Positions 42,761 to 54,985 of a DNA stretch of 64,000 bases are shown one piece after another. The translations under genes and the position numbers were made by a program. This DNA is from Frateuria soli (lineage in GTDB: Bacteria > Pseudomonadota > Gammaproteobacteria > Xanthomonadales > Rhodanobacteraceae). The first letter of the stretch is position 1; each line of letters starts with the position of its first letter. A model generated the notes under the pieces. The model had not been told where the DNA came from, made no database searches, and was given only the letters and a program-made list of their open reading frames with translations. The stretch spans positions 2,604,001 through 2,668,000 of the forward strand of contig NZ_CP088252.1 in the NCBI RefSeq assembly GCF_021117385.1, in the 5' to 3' direction.

Positions 42761-45700
42761 TCAAGTTGCGCGAGTATCCAGCGCACGGCTCAAGGCCTCA
42801 GCGAAAGCCTCCACGGAAAAGTTGCCTGCAATATACCCGGCGCCATTGCCCGAAGTGGCTACCCAGGCGGTATCGTCGCTCACTAAGCGAACGATGGCAT
42901 CGGCTATGGCAGCAGCATCGTCCGATACCGGAATGAGATCCTCAAGGCCAGGCAGACCCTGTGCGCCCACAGTGGTGGTGATCAGTGGCACACCCTGCTG
43001 CATGGCTTCGAGAACCTTGAGCTTCACCCCGGCCCCGAAGCGCAACGGCGCGACGACGAGCCTTGCCTGGCGGTACCGCCTCGCCAGTTCGGCATCTTCC
43101 ACGTAACCAGCGACCTCCACCCGTTCCGAACCCAGGGTAAGGACCTCTTCGGATGGATTGGAGCCCACCAGGCTGAGGGAAATATGGGGCAGCCGCTCCC
43201 AGACGCTAGGCATAATTTCCCGGACCAGCCAGCAAGCAGCATCCACATTGGGTGGATGGGCGAAGCCGGCCACGAAGAGAACCCCCTCACGGCTTTGAAG
43301 GTTCGCCTCCGGCCGCTCCTCCACCCCATCGAAGCAGTACAGGGGAACCGCCGTCGCATTCACACCGGGGGCCAGCGCTCTCACCTCGGCCGCCTCTTCC
43401 TCCGAGGGATACAGCACCACGTCGCAGCGGCTCCATACGCCCCGCTCCAGGTGTTCCATGGCTTCCGCTTCGGCCTTCAGCCCGGGCTCGGCGGTGACTG
43501 CCAGTTGGCGGAGCATTCGCTTGAAGTGCAGATCGTGTCCGAAAAACATGAGGCGTGCGGCAGTCGATCGGCGCACGTCATCGATGTACTTCACGGCCAC
43601 GTGCGGTCGGCTCAGCAGGACGTGGGTCAGTTCGCCACCGCGTTCAGCCAGGAACTTGTCGAAGGCGCCGTTCCAGCGGTGGCCGTAAATGACCTCGACA
43701 CCTGCCTCCTGCAGCCGCCGCGTGTACACGGGCATGTTCCAGAGGTTGTCTGGCCAGAAGACGACCTTGAAACCCATTGCCTGGAACTGACGCATAAACT
43801 CGACCATGACCCGCGAACCGGCATCGCGGTCCGGCTGTGGCACGTAATGGTCGACGACGAGAATCGTCCCTCTGCGTGACGAGCGCTCTCGAGCTCGCAC
43901 CACGTTCTGGCCGTTCGGATAGTGGGCAGCCTGAAGTGACTGAGCCCAACGCTCATGAAAGCGCTTGCGGTTCTCCGCCTGATACACCTTTATGCCGGAC
44001 CCTTCGTCCGTGCCATGGGAAACGCCCTCGTGGTGGATCACGGTCGAAAAAGGCGTGTAGTAGACGCGCTTTCCGGCCTCCCTTACCTTGAAGGCCAGGT
44101 CGGTGTCCTCGTAATAGGCCGGGACATAGCGCTCGTCGAACCCGCCGAGACTGTCGAACAGAGCCCGCGGAATCATCAGGGAGGCGCCCGAGCAGTAGTC
44201 CACCTCGCGCACGTAGTTGTATTCCGGCGCGTCCGGGTCCTGTAGGCGCCCCACGTTCCAGCCGGAACCATCGTTCCAGATGATGCCCCCGGCTTCCTGC
44301 AGCCGCCCGTCCGGGTAGACCAACTTGGAACCCACCATGCCGCAGTCCGGATGGCGCTTGAACACGTCGAGCATGGCGTCGAGCCAGCCCTCGCTGACCT
44401 CGGTGTCGTTGTTCAGCAGATAAAGATATTCGCCCGCTGCCTGCGCCGCAGCCCGGTTGCAGGAGCGGAGGAAACCGAGGTTCTCGGGATTTTCGAGGTA
44501 CCTCAGCCCGGGAACCCCGCGCAGGCGGCCAATGGCCTCGTCACCCGAGGCATCCTCGACCACCATGACCTCGAACGGGAAGCCGGGCTGGTGGTGCATG
44601 ATCGAGCGAAGGCAGGCCACCGTGTAAGCCAGCTGGCCATACGTCGGCACGACGATGCTCACCCGCGGCTTCGAATAATCAGGGAAGCGCAGATCGGCAA
44701 TTTCCACCTTGGCGGCAGGTACAGGCAATGACTTCGCGGGAGGTCGGGCAGGCAACAGACGGGCGAGCGAGGTGCGCGCTCCCGCGAAATCTCCCTTGGC
44801 CAACCGGGCTAGCAGACGGAGAGGTCGAGTCACTTTCCAGGAGTGCGAGGCATACACTTCCCTTAGCTGCTCCCGGCTGCTGCCCAGTTCGTATTCCAAC
44901 GACCGTGTCTGCGCCTGGAGCCGGCTGATCTCCTGCCTGCGTGCTTGGTCGAGCTCCTTGAATGCTCGTGCCTGCGCAACCAGCGATTCGCACACGGCGC
45001 CCAAGCCGGCTATCGCCTCGTCGTCATCGTGGAGGATCTCCCTAAGGAGCGAGCGAGCCTCGCCAAGCTGGACCTCAGCGTGGTCGCGCTCCTGGTCAAG
45101 CCGCCTGGCCCACGCGGCGACATCCTCGTGCTCCGCCACCAGTGCACCATGCCTATGGTGGAGGTCTTGAAGTTCCTCGTCGGTGCGCTGTGCCCAGGCC
45201 GCGACTTCCCGGTGCCTCAGATACAAGTCCTCCCGCTCTGAAAGGAACAACGACGGATCTGGGCTGGGAAGTACCACCCCATCCGCGGCGGCGATAGCCA
45301 CGAAATACATCGGTTCGGCAAGGGCCGGAGACCTGTCCAGCACCTCGGATCCGGTATCCGTCAAAGGCTTCATGCTCCCGCAGGCGTGCTCGACTCCAAG
45401 AGGCAGCAGAACCGATCCAACCGCCAACCGCTGGCCGAAGTAGCGGACCTGGGAAAAACGGGCAGCGAGCAATTCGTCCAACTCGCTGAAGTCGAGTTCC
45501 TTAACGTGGAACTCGTTGTGATACGCGCCATTGTTCGAATAGACCGGGCGATTCGGAGACGACATCACCAGGATGCCGTCGGGTCGCAGTACCCGCCGCA
45601 GCTCGTCGATCATCTCCCGATGCTTTTCGTGGTGCTCGATGGTCTCGAACGACACCGCCATGTCGACACTGGCATCTGGCAGCGGAATCTTCGCAGCGCT

Positions 45701-45955
45701 CCCCTCGCGGAAACTCACGCCGGGAAGCTTTCCGTAGATCTTGGTCGCATGTTCGACGGCTTCTGCGGAGATGTCGACACCTATCACTGAAGTTGCATAT
45801 TGCGACAGCATCGCGCTGCCGTAGCCTTCGCCACAGGCAATGTCCAGTACATCCTTGCCCTTCGCAAATGCACGGCACCACGCATAGCGATGGTAGTGCT
45901 CGTAGCGGATCTCGCCTTCTTCCGTGGGAACGAATCTTTCGCCCGTAAATTCCAT
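42761..45955 (-). CDS. Methyltransferase-coiled-coil-GT2-GT4 fusion protein
   Basis: A 1064-residue cytosolic protein with four parts in order. A SAM methyltransferase lies at about 1-220 ([15 protein letters not shown] at 36-50). A charged coiled-coil-like region covers about 238-370, followed by a [11 protein letters not shown] linker. A GT2 domain covers about 430-670 ([31 protein letters not shown]). A GT4-like domain covers about 695-1060 ([33 protein letters not shown]). It starts three bases after the wzt stop. In ABC-exported O-antigens a methyltransferase cap and coiled-coil ruler (WbdD) set chain length and are read by Wzt; the same parts are joined here to glycosyltransferases. That role is inference. 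Confidence 0.9.
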   Translation of the reverse strand: MEFTGERFVPTEEGEIRYEHYHRYAWCRAFAKGKDVLDIACGEGYGSAMLSQYATSVIGVDISAEAVEHATKIYGKLPGVSFREGSAAKIPLPDASVDMAVSFETIEHHEKHREMIDELRRVLRPDGILVMSSPNRPVYSNNGAYHNEFHVKELDFSELDELLAARFSQVRYFGQRLAVGSVLLPLGVEHACGSMKPLTDTGSEVLDRSPALAEPMYFVAIAAADGVVLPSPDPSLFLSEREDLYLRHREVAAWAQRTDEELQDLHHRHGALVAEHEDVAAWARRLDQERDHAEVQLGEARSLLREILHDDDEAIAGLGAVCESLVAQARAFKELDQARRQEISRLQAQTRSLEYELGSSREQLREVYASHSWKVTRPLRLLARLAKGDFAGARTSLARLLPARPPAKSLPVPAAKVEIADLRFPDYSKPRVSIVVPTYGQLAYTVACLRSIMHHQPGFPFEVMVVEDASGDEAIGRLRGVPGLRYLENPENLGFLRSCNRAAAQAAGEYLYLLNNDTEVSEGWLDAMLDVFKRHPDCGMVGSKLVYPDGRLQEAGGIIWNDGSGWNVGRLQDPDAPEYNYVREVDYCSGASLMIPRALFDSLGGFDERYVPAYYEDTDLAFKVREAGKRVYYTPFSTVIHHEGVSHGTDEGSGIKVYQAENRKRFHERWAQSLQAAHYPNGQNVVRARERSSRRGTILVVDHYVPQPDRDAGSRVMVEFMRQFQAMGFKVVFWPDNLWNMPVYTRRLQEAGVEVIYGHRWNGAFDKFLAERGGELTHVLLSRPHVAVKYIDDVRRSTAARLMFFGHDLHFKRMLRQLAVTAEPGLKAEAEAMEHLERGVWSRCDVVLYPSEEEAAEVRALAPGVNATAVPLYCFDGVEERPEANLQSREGVLFVAGFAHPPNVDAACWLVREIMPSVWERLPHISLSLVGSNPSEEVLTLGSERVEVAGYVEDAELARRYRQARLVVAPLRFGAGVKLKVLEAMQQGVPLITTTVGAQGLPGLEDLIPVSDDAAAIADAIVRLVSDDTAWVATSGNGAGYIAGNFSVEAFAEALSRALDTRAT

Positions 45956-45958
45956 GGG

Positions 45959-47359
45959 TCAGGTACCGACTTGGTCAATTTGGATCGAATGCATGGGGAT
46001 ACCAACCAGACCATGCCGCATGGTGCTCTCGCTCGCCCTGAAGGTTATCGCGTCGTGAATCCAGTGTTGCTGGGTGTGGCTGTCCTGCGTCCCTGATGCC
46101 AGGGCAACGTCGACCGCATAGTCGCCGTTGGGAAGGATTGGCATGCGGAACACGAACTTTGCCCGCAAGCGCTCGCCGGGGCCAGTTTTCACTGGATGGT
46201 CCCTATAGGTCAGATAGGAGTTGTCACCGAAAAGGCGCTGACCCAGGCGGTCCTTGACGTAAAAGCCAAAAATAAGCCCCTGGAGGGAAGCCGTGGCAGC
46301 CGCCTCGATAAGCAGGGTGACTACTTCGCCGCCGTGGGTCAGCACACAAGGTTTTCCGTCCGCCCCAGCAAGAGCTACCTGAGAGATCCGGGCTGCGCCT
46401 GCGCCAAACTCCTTTTCGATGGCGTCCGGGTCGAACGCAAAGAACTCGATACGGTTGCGCGTGCCACCCTCGTTCAAATGGGCCAGGCGCGAATCGGTCA
46501 CATCGGCAGGCACGCTCTGGAGAGATTTCCCATCTACAGGAACGGAGAGCTTGGCATCCGTCCTGATCACGACCACCTCGCCTTCCGCAGCGCGGTCCGC
46601 TGCGTGCTGCTCCGCCAGATAACGCTCCACCACGTCCCGTGTCGGTCCGTCCATGACCAGGCGTCCGCCGTCCAGCCATATGGCCCGGTCACACAGGTTG
46701 GTCACCGCGGCCGTATCGTGGCTGACGAAGAGTAGCGTCCCGCGCTTCTGGAACTCGCGCAGAAACCGCATGCACTTCTGAGTGAAGCGCACATCGCCCA
46801 CGCTCAGCGCCTCATCGATGATCAGCGTATCGGCATCCACGTGCGCAGCGATGGAGAAGGCCAGACGCACATACATGCCGCTGGAATACGTCTTGACGGG
46901 CTGTTTTATGAATTCGCCGATCTCGGCGAACGCCAGGATGGAGTCGAACCGCTCGCGGACCTGTCGCTCGGTCAGGCCATAGAGCAGCCCGCTCAGATAG
47001 ACGTTTTCCTCGCCCGTGAAGTCAGGATTGAATCCTGCACCCAATTCGAGCAGGGCAGCGATGCGTCCGCTGGTGGCCACCTGGCCCTCGCTCGGATGGA
47101 GCGTTCCGCACACGATCTGGAGCAGCGTGGACTTGCCTGACCCGTTCCTTCCGATGATTCCGACGGTTTCACCGCGCCGTACGGTGAGGCTTATCTCCCG
47201 GAGCGCCCAGAACTCGTTGTAATAAGCGTTCCCAGGGCGGCCGGCCAGCCTCGCTAGGCGGGGCAACGTCATTTGCTTCAGACGATCGATCGGCCGGGCG
47301 TAGATGTCGTACTTCTTCCCGAGCGATTCGACAGAAATGACGGGCAGGTCAGAGGACAT
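45959..47359 (-). CDS. wzt: O-antigen ABC transporter ATP-binding protein with C-terminal sugar-binding domain
   Basis: A 466-residue Wzt. The ATPase domain has Walker A GRNGSGKST (70-78), the signature region TYSSGMYVRLAFSIAAH, Walker B LIIDEALSVGD and the switch His in FVSHDTAAV. A C-terminal domain of about 180 residues (from about 285) matches the carbohydrate-binding part that recognises the finished O-antigen end in the long Wzt type. The ATG overlaps the wzm stop by 11 bases. With Wzm it exports undecaprenyl-linked O-antigen through the inner membrane. The gene right after it encodes the methyltransferase fusion, which could make the cap that Wzt binds. Confidence 0.95.
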   Translation of the reverse strand: MSSDLPVISVESLGKKYDIYARPIDRLKQMTLPRLARLAGRPGNAYYNEFWALREISLTVRRGETVGIIGRNGSGKSTLLQIVCGTLHPSEGQVATSGRIAALLELGAGFNPDFTGEENVYLSGLLYGLTERQVRERFDSILAFAEIGEFIKQPVKTYSSGMYVRLAFSIAAHVDADTLIIDEALSVGDVRFTQKCMRFLREFQKRGTLLFVSHDTAAVTNLCDRAIWLDGGRLVMDGPTRDVVERYLAEQHAADRAAEGEVVVIRTDAKLSVPVDGKSLQSVPADVTDSRLAHLNEGGTRNRIEFFAFDPDAIEKEFGAGAARISQVALAGADGKPCVLTHGGEVVTLLIEAAATASLQGLIFGFYVKDRLGQRLFGDNSYLTYRDHPVKTGPGERLRAKFVFRMPILPNGDYAVDVALASGTQDSHTQQHWIHDAITFRASESTMRHGLVGIPMHSIQIDQVGT

Positions 47360-48179
47360 CGGCAAAGCCCCGTCGAGTCCGCTGGAACCACGCAAAAGAT
47401 AACCACGCGAAACCTGCCGACAAAACCGCATACCACCCAAGCATCGTCCAGTCAGGCAGCCGCCCCCATACCAGCACGTCCCGGGACGCCTCCACGATCT
47501 CCGTGAGCGGGTTGATGTAGAGCAATGGTCGGTACGGCGCAGGGATCAGGGTCCGCGGGTAGAAAATGGGTGCAAGGAACATCAGCAGCGAGGTGAGGAT
47601 GCCAACGGCTTGCTTGAGGTCGCGCAGGAAAACCCCCAGCGAGCTGAGCAACCAGACCAGCCCGACCACGAAGGGGACGAAAGCGAGCACGACAACCGGG
47701 AACAGAACGATCGTCCATGGAAGCGTGTGCCGTGTCACCCCGGTGAAGGCGAGCAAAACGATCGTGGACACGAAAAGGTGGAATAGCGCCGAGCCGACCA
47801 CGCTCCACGCGAGGGTTTCCAGGGGAAACACTACCCGCTTGACGAAATTGGTATTTTCAATGATGAGCGACGGAGCTCGGTTGGCACACTCCGACAGCAT
47901 CGAATTAATGTTGAGCCCGGCAAAAAGCATGATCGCGAAATCAAGGTGCGAACTCTCGCTCCCCCAGCGGGACTTGAAAATGCCGGCGAATACGAACGTA
48001 TAGACGCCCAGCATCAACAATGGATTGAAGAAAGACCACAACAGGCCGACGAACGAGCCTCGGTACCGGCCCACCACATCCCGCTTGGCCAACTGCAAAA
48101 CCAGCGCCCAGTGCTTGCGCAGGGCGCGATACGGCGACAGGGGGTCCCAAAGCCGATAGCGCTCCATCCGCACGTCCAT
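47349..48179 (-). CDS. wzm: O-antigen ABC transporter permease
   Basis: A 276-residue permease of the ABC-2 type with six hydrophobic helices (for example GLLWSFFNPLLMLGVYTFVF, VLAFVPFVVGLVWLLSSLG, GILTSLLMFLAPIFYP). The N-terminal amphipathic segment RDVVGRYRGSFVG and the C-terminal NPLTEIVEASRDVL are typical of Wzm/KpsM-like proteins. It pairs with Wzt, whose gene overlaps its end. The start is ATG 48179; ATG 48167 is possible. It follows the metB-type gene by about 30 bases on the same strand, so read-through from that gene is likely. Confidence 0.94.
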   Translation of the reverse strand: MDVRMERYRLWDPLSPYRALRKHWALVLQLAKRDVVGRYRGSFVGLLWSFFNPLLMLGVYTFVFAGIFKSRWGSESSHLDFAIMLFAGLNINSMLSECANRAPSLIIENTNFVKRVVFPLETLAWSVVGSALFHLFVSTIVLLAFTGVTRHTLPWTIVLFPVVVLAFVPFVVGLVWLLSSLGVFLRDLKQAVGILTSLLMFLAPIFYPRTLIPAPYRPLLYINPLTEIVEASRDVLVWGRLPDWTMLGWYAVLSAGFAWLSFAWFQRTRRGFADVL

Positions 48180-48210
48180 CACAAGCTGTCCATATGTTCG
48201 ATCCGGCTGA

Positions 48211-49374
48211 TCAGGACAGCGCCTGACCGAGTTCTTCCCTGAGATCCTCAACGTCCTCGACGCCCACCGACAACCGCACCAGCCCATCGCTGATCCCAAG
48301 CCGCTTGCGGTTGGCCGCGGGCACCGAGGCGTGGGTCATGATCGCCGGATGCTCGATCAGGCTCTCGACGCCGCCGAGCGATTCGGCCAGCGCGAACAGT
48401 TCGCAGCGCTCGAGCATGCGCCGCGCCTTGCGCAGGCCGCCCTTGACCTCGATCGTGATGATCCCGCCGAAGCCGTGCATCTGGCGGCGCGCCAGGGCGT
48501 GCTGCGGATGGCTCTTCAGGCCCGGGTAGATCACCCGCTCGACCGCCGGGTGCTTCTCCAGCCACTGCGCCAGCTCCATCGCGTTGCGGCAATGCGCCTG
48601 CATGCGCAGGTGCAGGGTCTTCAGGCCGCGCATCGCCAGGAAGGCGTCGAACGGGCCGGCGATGGCGCCCACGGAGTTCTGCAGGAAGGCCATCCGCTCG
48701 GCCAGTTCCTCGCTGCCGGCGACCACGATGCCGCCGACCATGTCCGAATGGCCGTTGAGGTACTTGGTGGCCGAATGCAGCACCAGGTCGGCACCGAACT
48801 CCAGCGGCCGCTGCACCATCGGCGAGCAGAAGGTGTTGTCCACCACCAGGATCAGCCCGTGCTTCCTGGCGAAGGCGGCGACCTTGGCCAGGTCCACCAG
48901 CTTGAGCATAGGGTTGGTCGGCGTCTCGGCCCAGATCATGCGGGTATTGGGCTTGAGCGCCGCCTTCAGGGCCTTGGCATCGTTCAGGTCGACGAACTCG
49001 AAATCGAGGCCTGCCGAACGCCGGCGGACCCGCTCGAACAACCGGTAAGTGCCGCCGTACAGGTCGTCCATCGCGATCACGTGGCTGCCCGAATCGAGCA
49101 GGTCCAGCACCGTGGCCGCCGCGGCCAGCCCGGAGGCAAACGCGAAACCGGCCACCCCGCCCTCCAGATCCGCCACGCAGCGCTCGTAGGCCATGCGGGT
49201 CGGGTTCTGCGTACGCGAGTACTCGTAGCCCTTGTGCTTGCCAGGGCTTTCCTGCACATACGTCGAGGTTGCGTAGATCGGCGTCATGATCGCGCCGGTG
49301 CTCGGATCCGGGTGCTGGCCGGCGTGGATCGCCCGCGTTCCGAGTCCGAGGGGGGCAGCGTTCTTCTTGGTCAT
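48211..49374 (-). CDS. metB: Cystathionine gamma-synthase/gamma-lyase-type PLP enzyme
   Basis: A 387-residue enzyme of the Cys/Met-metabolism PLP family. The PLP lysine is K204 in HSATKYLNGHSD. Other signatures are EYSRTQNPTR, FASGLAAAATVL and ETPTNPMLKLVD. MetB (synthase) and gamma-lyase are hard to separate by sequence. With a cystathionine beta-synthase gene 6 kb away, a gamma-lyase role in reverse transsulfuration is at least as likely as synthesis. In Xanthomonas the gene in this position is called metB and forms one edge of the LPS locus. wzm starts 31 bases downstream. Confidence 0.93.
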   Translation of the reverse strand: MTKKNAAPLGLGTRAIHAGQHPDPSTGAIMTPIYATSTYVQESPGKHKGYEYSRTQNPTRMAYERCVADLEGGVAGFAFASGLAAAATVLDLLDSGSHVIAMDDLYGGTYRLFERVRRRSAGLDFEFVDLNDAKALKAALKPNTRMIWAETPTNPMLKLVDLAKVAAFARKHGLILVVDNTFCSPMVQRPLEFGADLVLHSATKYLNGHSDMVGGIVVAGSEELAERMAFLQNSVGAIAGPFDAFLAMRGLKTLHLRMQAHCRNAMELAQWLEKHPAVERVIYPGLKSHPQHALARRQMHGFGGIITIEVKGGLRKARRMLERCELFALAESLGGVESLIEHPAIMTHASVPAANRKRLGISDGLVRLSVGVEDVEDLREELGQALS

Positions 49375-49533
49375 GGCGTGGATCGGCCGGCGCCGGCGAG
49401 GATGGGACCGCTATCTTAACCGCGAAGCCTGATTTTTCCTTAAGTTCGTCAGCACGCCGCGCGGCATCGCCCCCTTGAACAGCGCACCGATGGCACAATG
49501 CGTGGTTTGGAAGAACGCGAACGGATCCCCCCC

Positions 49534-50583
49534 ATGGAAACCTTGCTCGTCACCGGCGGCGCCGGCTTCATCGGCGCGAATTTCGTGCTGCAGGCGGTCG
49601 CCGACGGCCTGCGCGTGGTCAACCTGGACAAGCTGACCTACGCCGGCAACCTGGACACGCTCGCCTCGCTCGAAGGGAGCGACCGGCATCTGTTCGTCCA
49701 GGGCGACATCGGCGACCGTGCGCTGGTGGCGCGGCTGCTGGCCGAGCACCGGCCCCGGGCGATCGTGAACTTCGCCGCCGAGTCACACGTGGACCGCTCG
49801 ATCGACGGGCCGGCCGCCTTCGTCGAGACCAACGTGGTCGGTACGCTCGGCCTGCTCGAATGCGTCCGTGACTACTGGCGCGCGCTGGAAGGCGACGCCC
49901 GCGAGAACTTCCGTTTCCTGCACGTATCCACCGACGAGGTGTACGGCTCGCTCGGCGCCGAGGGCAAGTTCACCGAGACGACGCCTTACGCGCCCAATTC
50001 GCCCTACTCGGCCTCCAAGGCGGCCTCCGACCACCTGGTGCGCGCGTTCCATCACACCTATGGCCTGCCCACGCTCACCACCAACTGCTCGAACAACTAC
50101 GGGCCCTATCAGTTCCCCGAGAAGCTCATCCCGCTGGTGATCCAGAAGGCGCTGGCCGGCGAGTCGCTGCCGGTCTACGGCGATGGACTCAACGTGCGCG
50201 ACTGGCTGTACGTAGGCGACCATTGCAGCGCGATCCGCCGCGTGCTCGATGCGGGACGAGTGGGCGAGACCTACAACGTGGGCGGCAACGCCGAGCGCGA
50301 GAACCTGACCGTCGTCAAGACCATCTGCGCGCTGCTCGACGCCCGCCGCCCGCTGGCCGACGGCCGTCCGCGCGAATCGCTGATCACCTTCGTCAAGGAC
50401 CGCCCCGGCCACGACCGCCGCTACGCCATCGATGCCGGCAAGCTGCAGCGCGAGCTCGGCTGGTCGCCGACGCAGACGTTCGAGACCGGAATGGCACATA
50501 CCGTCGATTGGTACCTCGCGCACCAGCCATGGGTCCAGCGCGTCCTGGACGGCAGCTACCGCATGGAACGACTGGGATCGTAG
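49534..50583 (+). CDS. rmlB: dTDP-glucose 4,6-dehydratase
   Basis: A 349-residue RmlB, the second step in dTDP-rhamnose synthesis. The NAD-binding loop [11 protein letters not shown] lies at the N-terminus, the catalytic segment reads [10 protein letters not shown], and YSASK supplies the YxxxK pair. It is the first gene of the rmlBACD operon and is divergent from the metB-type gene. Seven C residues directly precede the ATG at 49534, and the ribosome binding site is weak. Its product feeds rhamnose into LPS made by the adjacent island. Confidence 0.96.
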   Translation: METLLVTGGAGFIGANFVLQAVADGLRVVNLDKLTYAGNLDTLASLEGSDRHLFVQGDIGDRALVARLLAEHRPRAIVNFAAESHVDRSIDGPAAFVETNVVGTLGLLECVRDYWRALEGDARENFRFLHVSTDEVYGSLGAEGKFTETTPYAPNSPYSASKAASDHLVRAFHHTYGLPTLTTNCSNNYGPYQFPEKLIPLVIQKALAGESLPVYGDGLNVRDWLYVGDHCSAIRRVLDAGRVGETYNVGGNAERENLTVVKTICALLDARRPLADGRPRESLITFVKDRPGHDRRYAIDAGKLQRELGWSPTQTFETGMAHTVDWYLAHQPWVQRVLDGSYRMERLGS

Positions 50584-50594
50584 GGAGACGACAC

Positions 50595-51482
50595 ATGAGC
50601 GCACGCAAGGGCATCATCCTGGCCGGCGGCTCCGGCACGCGGCTGTATCCCATCACGCAGGGCATCAGCAAGCAGCTGCTGCCGGTGTACGACAAGCCGA
50701 TGATCTATTACCCGCTGGCGATGCTGATGCTCGCCGGCATCCGCGAGGTGCTGGTGATCAACACCCCGCACGAGCAGGCGCTGTTCCAGCGGTTGCTGGG
50801 CGACGGTTCGCAGTGGGGCATGGATATCCGCTACGCGGTGCAGCCTTCGCCGGATGGCCTGGCGCAGGCGTTCCTGATCGGCCGGGAGTTCCTCGGCGGC
50901 GCGCCGAGCTGCCTGGTGCTGGGCGACAACATCTTCTACGGCGTGGGCCTGACCGAACGCTTGCAGCGCGCGACCACGCGCGAGCGTGGCGCCACCGTGT
51001 TCGGATACTGGGTGAGCGATCCGGAGCGCTACGGCGTGGCGGAATTCGATGCCGACGGCCGCGTGGTGGATCTGGAGGAAAAGCCGACCAGCCCGAAATC
51101 CAACTACGCCGTCACCGGCCTGTATTTCTACGACGAACGCGTCAGCGACTTTGCGGCCTCGCTCAAGCCCTCACCCCGCGGAGAGCTGGAAATCACCGAC
51201 CTGAACCGGTGCTACCTGGCCGAAGGCGACCTGCATCTCGAACAGCTCGGCCGCGGCTATGCCTGGCTGGACACCGGCACGCACGAGTCGCTGATGGAAG
51301 CAGGCAACTTCATCCAGACCATCGAACACCGGCAGGGACTGAAGGTGTGCTGCCCGGAGGAGATCGCCTTCCTCAAGGGCTGGATCGACACCGAACAATT
51401 GCTGCACCTGGCCGAGCCGCTGGCCAAGACTGGGTACGGCCACTATCTGAAGAACCTGACTAAACAGGGTGCCGTCCGATGA
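50595..51482 (+). CDS. rmlA: Glucose-1-phosphate thymidylyltransferase
   Basis: A 295-residue RmlA, which makes dTDP-glucose from dTTP and glucose-1-phosphate, the first step of the pathway. The nucleotide-binding [16 protein letters not shown], the [11 protein letters not shown] segment and [10 protein letters not shown] are all present. GGGAGA lies eight bases before the ATG. It overlaps rmlC by four bases (ATGA). RmlA is normally feedback-inhibited by dTDP-rhamnose. Confidence 0.97.
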   Translation: MSARKGIILAGGSGTRLYPITQGISKQLLPVYDKPMIYYPLAMLMLAGIREVLVINTPHEQALFQRLLGDGSQWGMDIRYAVQPSPDGLAQAFLIGREFLGGAPSCLVLGDNIFYGVGLTERLQRATTRERGATVFGYWVSDPERYGVAEFDADGRVVDLEEKPTSPKSNYAVTGLYFYDERVSDFAASLKPSPRGELEITDLNRCYLAEGDLHLEQLGRGYAWLDTGTHESLMEAGNFIQTIEHRQGLKVCCPEEIAFLKGWIDTEQLLHLAEPLAKTGYGHYLKNLTKQGAVR

Positions 51483-52036
51483 AGGTCGTCCAAACTGCGC
51501 TGCCTGGCGTCGTGGTGATCGAACCGCAGGTGTTCGGCGATGCCCGCGGCTTCTTCTACGAGAGCTACAACGAGGGGAAGTACCGCGAGGCCGGCATCGA
51601 CCGCCGCTTCGTGCAGTCGAACGTCTCGCGCTCGGCGAAGGGCGTGCTGCGTGGCCTGCATTATCAGTGGCCCAACCCGCAGGGCAAGCTGGTCAGCGTG
51701 CTCGAAGGCGAGGTCTACGACGTGGCGGTGGACATTCGCCGTGGCTCGCCCACCTTCGGGCGGTGGGCGGGGGTCATGCTCACCGCCGACAACCACCGCC
51801 ATTTCTGGATCCCCGAGGGCTTCGCGCACGGCTTCTGCGTGCTGTCCGGGTTCGCCACCTTCAGCTACCAGTGCACCGCGCTGTACGAGCGCGAGCACGA
51901 CGCCGGCATCCGCTGGAACGACGCCGACATCGCCATCGACTGGCCGGTCAGTGCGCCACTGCTGTCGGACAAGGACATGCGCGCGCCGTTCCTGAAGGAC
52001 GTGCCGCCCGAGCGCCTGCCCGTCTACGCGCCATGA
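51479..52036 (+). CDS. rmlC: dTDP-4-dehydrorhamnose 3,5-epimerase
   Basis: A 185-residue RmlC, the cupin epimerase of the third rhamnose step. Typical segments are [40 protein letters not shown] (with the catalytic His) and [20 protein letters not shown]. The gene overlaps both neighbours by four bases (ATGA on each side), a tightly coupled operon. Confidence 0.97.
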   Translation: MKVVQTALPGVVVIEPQVFGDARGFFYESYNEGKYREAGIDRRFVQSNVSRSAKGVLRGLHYQWPNPQGKLVSVLEGEVYDVAVDIRRGSPTFGRWAGVMLTADNHRHFWIPEGFAHGFCVLSGFATFSYQCTALYEREHDAGIRWNDADIAIDWPVSAPLLSDKDMRAPFLKDVPPERLPVYAP

Positions 52037-52962
52037 AGATCCTCCTGCTGGGCGCCAATGGCCAGCTTGGCCGCACCTTCGTCGAGGAAGGCGGCCTGGC
52101 CGCGCGCGGCGAGCTGGTCGTCGCCACGCGCGACGGCACCCTCTGGAACGGCGAACGCGCCGAGGTGGCCGACCTGGCCGTGCCCGGGTGGGACGCACTG
52201 CTGGAGCGCCTGCGCCCGGACGTGATCGTCAACGCCGCCGCCTATACCGCCGTCGACCGCGCCGAACAGGACGAGGCGCTGGCCAAGCGCATCAATGGCC
52301 AGGCAGTCGGCGAGCTGGGCGCCTGGGCCGCCGCCCACGACGCGCTGGTGCTGCATTACTCGACCGATTACGTGTTCGACGGCAGCGCAAGCGCGCCCTA
52401 CCCCGTCGACGCGCCCACCGGCCCGCTGGGTGCGTACGGCCGCAGCAAGCTCGCCGGCGAGCACGCGCTGCGCGACAGCGGCGCCGATCACCTGATCCTG
52501 CGCACGGCCTGGGTTTACGCGCCGCACGGGCACAACTTCCTCTGCACCATGCTTCGGCTGGGTGCCGAGCGCGAGGAACTGCGCGTGGTGGCCGACCAGT
52601 TCGGCGCGCCCACGTCCACCCAGCTGATCGTGCGCACGAGCCTGGCCCTGCTCGACCGCTGGCTCGCGCACCCGGACGCGCGCGCGGAGCTGCGCGGCAC
52701 GCATCACGTGGTCGCCAGCGGCCATACCAGCTGGCACGGGTTCGCCACTGCAATCTTCGAGGAGGCCCATGCCCGTGGCCTGCTTTCTCGCATGCCCCGG
52801 GTGCTCCCGATCGCGACTGCCGACTACCCGACCCCCGCCCGCCGGCCGGCCTGGTCGGTGCTGGACAACCGCAGCACGGCACGGAAGGCAGGGGTCGCGC
52901 TGCCTGACTGGCGCAATGGGCTGGCCGAGGTCATGGAACAGCTGGCTCACCGGACGCATTAG
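52033..52962 (+). CDS. rmlD: dTDP-4-dehydrorhamnose reductase
   Basis: A 309-residue RmlD, the last step, reducing dTDP-4-keto-rhamnose with NAD(P)H. The N-terminal loop LLLGANGQLGRTF, the segment STDYVFDG, and YGRSK with the YxxxK pair are clear. ATGA overlap with rmlC. A family A palindrome follows, which probably ends the transcript together with that of convergent glmS. Confidence 0.97.
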   Translation: MKILLLGANGQLGRTFVEEGGLAARGELVVATRDGTLWNGERAEVADLAVPGWDALLERLRPDVIVNAAAYTAVDRAEQDEALAKRINGQAVGELGAWAAAHDALVLHYSTDYVFDGSASAPYPVDAPTGPLGAYGRSKLAGEHALRDSGADHLILRTAWVYAPHGHNFLCTMLRLGAEREELRVVADQFGAPTSTQLIVRTSLALLDRWLAHPDARAELRGTHHVVASGHTSWHGFATAIFEEAHARGLLSRMPRVLPIATADYPTPARRPAWSVLDNRSTARKAGVALPDWRNGLAEVMEQLAHRTH

Positions 52963-52974
52963 TCCCACGACGGC

Positions 52975-53035
52975 TGTTGGAGCGCACCTGTGCGCGACTG
53001 GAAGCCTGGCGGTCGCGCACAGGTGCGCTCCTGCA
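52975..53035. repeat. Family A palindrome, best-conserved copy
   Basis: The arm TTGGAGCGCACCTGTGCGCG (from 52977) and its near-perfect inverse CGCGCACAGGTGCGCTCC (53015-53032) can form a stem of over 20 base pairs with a short loop. It sits between convergent rmlD and glmS and could end transcripts from both. This copy gives the clearest consensus of the family. Confidence 0.8.
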
Positions 53036-53084
53036 TGCGATCACCGCTCGCCGGGCAACGGCAAGCGCAAACCCCGGGTGCCTC

Positions 53085-54914
<1,830 letters not shown>

Positions 54915-54985
54915 GGGGTCTGGCTTCCTTCGGGGCGAGGGCGGAGCGTAGTTACGGTTTCGCGAAGACGGCGTCGCGGCGGCGC

